Of a stretch of DNA of 16,784 nt, positions 13,211 through 16,784 are shown piece by piece; within the stretch, counting starts at the first letter, position 1; every line of letters begins with the position of its first letter. Both the position numbers and the translations under genes were made by a program. This stretch comes from JAPUDS01 sp039812985. Lineage in GTDB: Bacteria > Patescibacteriota > Saccharimonadia > Saccharimonadales > Saccharimonadaceae. Location: positions 1-16,784 of the forward strand of contig JBDHUL010000020.1 in the NCBI GenBank assembly GCA_039812985.1, given 5' to 3'. The notes under the pieces were generated by a model, which saw nothing but the letters and a program-made list of their open reading frames with translations, searched no databases and was not told the DNA's origin.

Positions 13211-13240
13211 AGTGTAGCATAAGTACTTTTACCCGCGCAA
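13211..13240 (-). promoter_or_regulatory. promoter of the LRR surface-protein gene
   Basis: On the minus strand an extended -10, TGC followed by TACACT (13211-13219), with TTGCGC (13235-13240) 18 nt upstream of the -10 hexamer. The leader would be about 60 nt and includes the SD. Confidence 0.45.
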
Positions 13241-13242
13241 CA

Positions 13243-13404
13243 ATGTTTAAAGAAAGTGTCCGTAGCCAGAGTGTCTTTCGCCGCACCGAGAACCTGTCCG
13301 GACTCAAAGAAATGCAGCCACGCGGTCATGGGTATCGCTTTTTTTCTGAGAGTATGCTTAACTTATGTCGTTCAGTAGAGCGTATAGGTTACTTCCACTG
13401 GTAG
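13243..13404 (+). CDS. candidate small ORF, 53 aa (doubtful)
   Basis: An uninterrupted ATG-to-TAG frame of 53 codons. It begins MFKESVRSQSVFRRTENLSG and ends RIGYFHW, and is Arg/Ser/Phe-rich. It fills most of the space between the LRR promoter and the RRM gene. No SD and no clear promoter precede it. It could be a small gene, a leader peptide of the RRM gene or chance. Together with the LRR leader and the RRM leader it accounts for the otherwise gene-free stretch 13145-13455, in which nothing else was seen. Confidence 0.2.
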   Translation: MFKESVRSQSVFRRTENLSGLKEMQPRGHGYRFFSESMLNLCRSVERIGYFHW

Positions 13405-13455
13405 AAAACAGGCGCGGGTCGAACTGAAATGTACGTAAGGAAAAGGAAACTATAC

Positions 13456-13770
13456 GTGAAAAAACTCTTTGTAGGAAGCCTGGCATGGGGCACCACTGAC
13501 GACACGCTTCAAGCGCATTTTGCTCAGTGTGGCACCGTTGCCAGCGCCAAGGTCGTGACAGACCGTGAAACCGGCCGCTCACGCGGTTTTGGTTTTGTCG
13601 AGTTCGAAGACGACAACGAAGCCAAAGCAGCTATCGAAAAGCTCAATAACTCCGAGCTTGACGGTCGCACTATCACGGTCAACGAAGCTCGTCCACGCGA
13701 GGACAAACCACGCGGCGACTTCGGTGGCCACGGTGGCGGCGGCGGTTCATTCCGTCAGCGCAGCTGGTAG
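13456..13770 (+). CDS. single-RRM RNA-binding protein with glycine-rich tail
   Basis: 104 residues. One RRM fold with RNP2 LFVGSL (4-9) and RNP1 RGFGFVEF (43-50), and DRETGRSRG before it, then a short Gly-rich tail (GGHGGGGGSF). Such proteins bind single-stranded RNA; in bacteria they often act as RNA chaperones, and cold response is a common idea. I take the GTG at 13456 as the start because AAGGAAAAGG ends 8-9 nt upstream and the RRM begins directly; the ATG at 13429 adds nine basic residues but has no SD. The promoter is not clear. It converges on the ABC transporter gene and shares its terminator. Confidence 0.93.
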   Translation: MKKLFVGSLAWGTTDDTLQAHFAQCGTVASAKVVTDRETGRSRGFGFVEFEDDNEAKAAIEKLNNSELDGRTITVNEARPREDKPRGDFGGHGGGGGSFRQRSW

Positions 13771-13785
13771 TTTTTTGCTACCCCG

Positions 13786-13820
13786 CAATAACCTCCCGCT
13801 AACACAGCGGGAGGTTATTG
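13786..13820. terminator. bidirectional terminator of the RRM and ABC genes
   Basis: A perfect 15-bp stem, 13786-13800 with 13806-13820, and a 5-nt loop between converging genes. On the minus strand the T-run TTTTTT (opposite strand 13771-13776 is also T-rich) is not directly adjacent, so U-tracts are modest. The stop codon of the ABC gene (13815-13817) lies inside the stem. Confidence 0.75.
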
Positions 13821-15632
13821 TATTTGCGACTCAAACATACGATAGAACTCATCGCGCCGGCCTATGAGCTCCTGACATGTCCCTTGCTCAACGATACGTC
13901 CATCTTTCATCATATACACGACGTCGGCTTTCTTGATCGTCGTCAAACGGTGTGAAATAACAACAATAGTCTTGTCTTTTTCTTTGAATAAACGATTAAA
14001 TATTCGTGCTTCGGCCAATGCATCTATGGCGCTCGTCGGTTCATCGAGTATAATTATCGGCGCATCGCGGTAAAAATTCCTCGCAAGGGCCAACCGTTGC
14101 CACTGACCGCCTGAAAGTTCAACTCCTTTGTTGCCATCGTCATCTTCAATCCAATTCATTAAAAACGTGTTGAGCCCATATGGGAGTTTACTGGTGAAGT
14201 CCGCCGCCTCGGCATCGTGAAGCGCGACACGTAACTGCTCTGGGTCATTTTTTTCAACATCACCAAATAGAACGTTGTCACGAACATTTGCAAAACCGTA
14301 CTCTGTAAATTCCTGTCTTAGCAGTGCTAGCTGCTTGTGCCACGAACCAACATCAAACTCGTTCAATGGCTTATTGTCAACCAAGACACTCCCTTTTGTC
14401 GGTGTATAGAGCCCGGCAAGAAGTTTTATAAGAGTCGTTTTGCCCGCACCATTTTCACCGACTATAGCGATATGCTGGTGCTGCCGTATGGTCAGCGAGA
14501 CATCCCTCAACACCCACTGCCGACTGTTTGGATAGCGAAATGACACGTCTTGAAACTCTATACTCCCGGGCGTACTTGCCACCTTTTTTAGTCGTGAGCT
14601 CGACCGCTCAAGTTGCATGAACTGTTGGTATTCAAACAAGTTTGCCACCTCTTCATCAACCGTGGACAGCTCAGAAACAAATCCTGTGGCCGCACCCATA
14701 GCCCGGCCGACAACCTGCTGAACATACACAAACTGCCCCACCGCTTGGCGACCGGCAATTATCTCGAGCGTCACCCATATGAGCGACCCAACTTCAGCCG
14801 CGGCTTGCAAGACGTCGGCCATAAGCCGTTTTGACATAAAGTGTCGCTCAAAATCAATACGTACCTTTTCATCCTTATCCCTCATGCTCATGCGCATATC
14901 GAGCAAATGTCGCACCATGCCATATAGACGTAGTTCCGTAATCTTGTCGGGTTGTAGTAAACTCCACTCAATCATGCTTTTCGTGCGGCGAGCATCCACG
15001 TTGTTATTCCAATGGGCTATTTGGGCCCGCGACAACTTGAACTGTAGGTACACCCCCGGGACAATGGCGACCAGCACCGCCAGTGCAAGCCAGGAGTTAA
15101 AGAAAAACAGCGCCCCGACTCCCGCGAACATAGCGATGAGCTGCGATATGATAGCGGCCAATCGGTCAAACACCCATGCAAAGAGCTGGGCGAATTTTTG
15201 GGCTTTTTCGTAAAGATCGGCCGTGGTTTTGTCATCGTACCGCCAAAAGTCTAGGCTGAGAAACTGCTCGTACATCTGGTCGGCTACTTTTGATTCAACG
15301 CGGTAGCGCATGCTGGCCTGGATGTACTGATCAATACTCTGCCATACAAGGCTGAACAGCCCAAGGAATGCCGTAGCGATAACATACCAGAGCACGGCGC
15401 GGCGCGCCGATTCGTTTCCACCATAGGCATCGACGAGCGAGGTTGTCGTAAGTGCCGCAAAGTACGCCGTCATGAGCGGCACCACCGCACCCACCACTGC
15501 GCCAACCAGTTTAAATAACACGGCCCCGGGAGCCGTCTGAAAACTCAGCTTTGCGACTCTCGCTATGGCAACGGCTTGCTCTTTGAGCGTCAGCTGTTTC
15601 TTGCCAGTTTTTTTATGCTTTGTTTGCCCCAT
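13815..15632 (-). CDS. ABC transporter, fused permease and ATPase, exporter type
   Basis: 605-residue half-transporter, presumably a homodimer. The N-terminal membrane domain has several hydrophobic helices (about 40-62, 80-97, 155-197, 275-295) and a basic N-terminus (KHKKTGKK). The nucleotide-binding domain has Walker A GENGAGKT (392-399), Q-loop Q440, signature LSGGQ (506-510), Walker B IIILDE (526-531) with the catalytic Glu, and switch His at about 561 (VVISHRL). All ATPase residues look intact. The substrate cannot be inferred. The start ATG lies 10 nt after the EEP stop with GGAG only 3 nt upstream. It is the last gene of an operon with the EEP and DUF1653 genes. Confidence 0.95.
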   Translation of the reverse strand: MGQTKHKKTGKKQLTLKEQAVAIARVAKLSFQTAPGAVLFKLVGAVVGAVVPLMTAYFAALTTTSLVDAYGGNESARRAVLWYVIATAFLGLFSLVWQSIDQYIQASMRYRVESKVADQMYEQFLSLDFWRYDDKTTADLYEKAQKFAQLFAWVFDRLAAIISQLIAMFAGVGALFFFNSWLALAVLVAIVPGVYLQFKLSRAQIAHWNNNVDARRTKSMIEWSLLQPDKITELRLYGMVRHLLDMRMSMRDKDEKVRIDFERHFMSKRLMADVLQAAAEVGSLIWVTLEIIAGRQAVGQFVYVQQVVGRAMGAATGFVSELSTVDEEVANLFEYQQFMQLERSSSRLKKVASTPGSIEFQDVSFRYPNSRQWVLRDVSLTIRQHQHIAIVGENGAGKTTLIKLLAGLYTPTKGSVLVDNKPLNEFDVGSWHKQLALLRQEFTEYGFANVRDNVLFGDVEKNDPEQLRVALHDAEAADFTSKLPYGLNTFLMNWIEDDDGNKGVELSGGQWQRLALARNFYRDAPIIILDEPTSAIDALAEARIFNRLFKEKDKTIVVISHRLTTIKKADVVYMMKDGRIVEQGTCQELIGRRDEFYRMFESQIQ

Positions 15633-15642
15633 CCACTCCAGA

Positions 15643-16440
15643 CTACCATATGTCCAGTTCCGCGACGAGCGGAAAATGGTCGCTCACTATGTCGCTCGCA
15701 ACCAAGAAACGGCGCACGTTCACACCGGCATTCACGAGCACATGGTCGCACGCAATGTCACGGTCAACGTTGAGATGGCTGAGCGTTGTTGTCGTCTTCG
15801 CCGTGACTACCATGTCCTGCATCCAGCCGTCAAAACACCGCATAGACGGGCTGTCTGATGACACATTAAGGTCACCGCAAAACACTAACGGGCCATCCAC
15901 TTTCCGTAACTTCTCAGCCACTTTTTGCATCATCGCGACGGACATGTCATCACCCAGCGACGTATCAACAAGGTGTGTCACATGTTTACTCCCAACATGA
16001 TGCCCATGGTGGTTCGCCACATACAAAGGCCCTTGCGGTGTACGAACTCTAGCAATCTGCAGGTTGGTTATGTTTTCAACATAGGTAATGGTTGTTGTCG
16101 CACACTGCGGCCCGTCACCCTCTATCCATACAGTTTTTTCGCTCATAAACGGAAACCGGCTCACGATAGCGTTGCCAACCTCGACTTGAGCGCCAGCCGC
16201 ATCAAAACGGTAGCGCGGCGAAAAGTATACATGGCCATAATCACCCATACTCACAATACGCTCAAGTATGTCACACATCCTGTCGGGAAATCGCACGTGA
16301 GCTCCACCGCAAAAGACTTCTTGCAGGCACATGATATCTGGTCGCTCGCGCTCGACAAATCGTAGCAGTCCGCGCGCCAGACGCCCCTCCCACGTGTTGA
16401 GTTGAACAATTTTTATGCTTGTTTTCGAAGATAAGGTCAT
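15643..16440 (-). CDS. endonuclease/exonuclease/phosphatase-family protein
   Basis: 265 residues, EEP (DNase I-like, Mg2+-dependent phosphodiesterase) fold. Core motifs in order: LNTWEGRL (N15), LQEV (E41), NAIVSRFPF, NHHGHH (143-148), CGDLNV (D190, N192), DHVLVN (D232) and SDHFPLVAEL (D254, H255), so the active site looks complete. No signal peptide or membrane helix is visible, so it is probably cytoplasmic. The family covers nucleases, phosphatases and lipid phosphodiesterases, and the substrate is open. Its ATG overlaps the stop of the DUF1653 gene in ATGA, so translation is coupled. Ten nt separate it from the ABC gene. Confidence 0.92.
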   Translation of the reverse strand: MTLSSKTSIKIVQLNTWEGRLARGLLRFVERERPDIMCLQEVFCGGAHVRFPDRMCDILERIVSMGDYGHVYFSPRYRFDAAGAQVEVGNAIVSRFPFMSEKTVWIEGDGPQCATTTITYVENITNLQIARVRTPQGPLYVANHHGHHVGSKHVTHLVDTSLGDDMSVAMMQKVAEKLRKVDGPLVFCGDLNVSSDSPSMRCFDGWMQDMVVTAKTTTTLSHLNVDRDIACDHVLVNAGVNVRRFLVASDIVSDHFPLVAELDIW

Positions 16441-16784
16441 GAGTGTAGGTGCGTGAATCGCTGCTTTCCATCATCGAGCCTTGCCATAAAATCAGCCGCT
16501 GTACGCACCCATACGCTTGGTGACTTACCCGTGTCGTAGAGCGCTCTATATACCACGCACCATTCGTGTGTCGCCTCGTTCACAGCCAGTGTTAATACCT
16601 CGTACTCGCCGCCTTTATAGTGGCGATAGGTACCAGTTTTGAGCGGAGGCATAGGAAGGATTTTACTGCGTTGATCTGCGTCAAGTTCAGGGTACTTGCC
16701 CGGTCGTGACCGAAAATCCTTCGTCCACGGGCTCGTTTCATCACACACTACTGTGTCAATAAATAGCCGCTTTTTAAACTCGCC
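16437..16784 (-). CDS. DUF1653-domain protein, 5' end cut by the window
   Basis: The frame is open from the right edge to the TGA at 16437, so the gene probably begins outside; a GTG at 16748 is a possible but unsupported internal start. The C-terminal part holds a DUF1653-type domain (GTYRHYKGGEYEVL, then EWCVVYRALYD, VWVRTAADF). The sequence before it (FKKRLFIDTVVCDETSPWTK) could be the end of another domain. The function of DUF1653 is not established. It overlaps the EEP gene by 4 nt. Confidence 0.8.
   Translation of the reverse strand, partial: GEFKKRLFIDTVVCDETSPWTKDFRSRPGKYPELDADQRSKILPMPPLKTGTYRHYKGGEYEVLTLAVNEATHEWCVVYRALYDTGKSPSVWVRTAADFMARLDDGKQRFTHLHS

Noticed and set aside
61..16784. 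TGA as a sense codon (Gracilibacteria/SR1 code)
   Set aside because: TGA ends rnc, the 820 gene and the DUF1653 gene at natural family lengths or tight gene junctions, and glycines use normal codons.
1..16784. CRISPR arrays, IS elements, prophage or integration sites
   Set aside because: No spaced direct repeats, transposase/integrase motifs or terminal inverted repeats were seen; the repeats in 11585-13144 are protein LRR repeats, diverged at DNA level.

Overview
The window looks like a chromosomal piece of a Patescibacteria/CPR bacterium, most probably Candidatus Saccharibacteria (TM7). The reasons are short intergenic gaps, a 48-residue bL32 without cysteines, a KhpA-like KH protein with a long acidic tail, an oversized LeuRS, and surface and membrane proteins of no obvious common family. 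TGA serves as an ordinary stop (rnc, the gene at 820-1452, the gene ending at 16437), so the TGA=Gly code of Gracilibacteria/SR1 does not apply. The lineage is an inference from protein features; no search was run.

Layout. Positions 61-4564 form a translation and RNA-processing block read leftwards on the minus strand: rpmF, nusB, a NUDIX hydrolase, rnc, rpsP, khpA and trmD. One unknown plus-strand gene (820-1452) sits between khpA and trmD, where rimM is often found in bacteria. Positions 4694-5742 hold a plus-strand pair of single-pass membrane proteins of unknown function. They run tail to tail into leuS (5739-8723, minus), whose editing-domain region carries an inserted NUDIX domain. Further right on the minus strand are a membrane-anchored unknown protein (8791-9906), a MurF-type ligase without the usual N-terminal domain (9988-11286), tRNA-Ala(GGC) (11342-11418) and an LRR surface protein with a sortase-like LAATG anchor (11585-13144). 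A small RRM RNA-binding protein (13456-13770, plus) converges on an operon of ABC transporter, EEP-family phosphodiesterase and DUF1653 protein (13815-16784, minus; the last gene is cut by the window edge).

Regulation is readable in many places. There is an exact TTGACA-17-TATAAT promoter inside the last codons of rnc. Several genes have their -10 box only 6-9 nt from the start codon, which suggests leaderless or near-leaderless mRNAs. Three times the hairpin ending one transcript carries the next gene's -35 box in its loop, with the -10 box just past the hairpin.

The strongest candidates for something unusual are the LeuRS-NUDIX fusion, the recurrent hairpin/promoter modules, the LRR-MucBP-LAATG surface protein, and a tRNA-Ala in which the near-universal G19:C56 tertiary pair appears replaced by A19:U56. 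No CRISPR array, insertion sequence, prophage or attachment site was seen.
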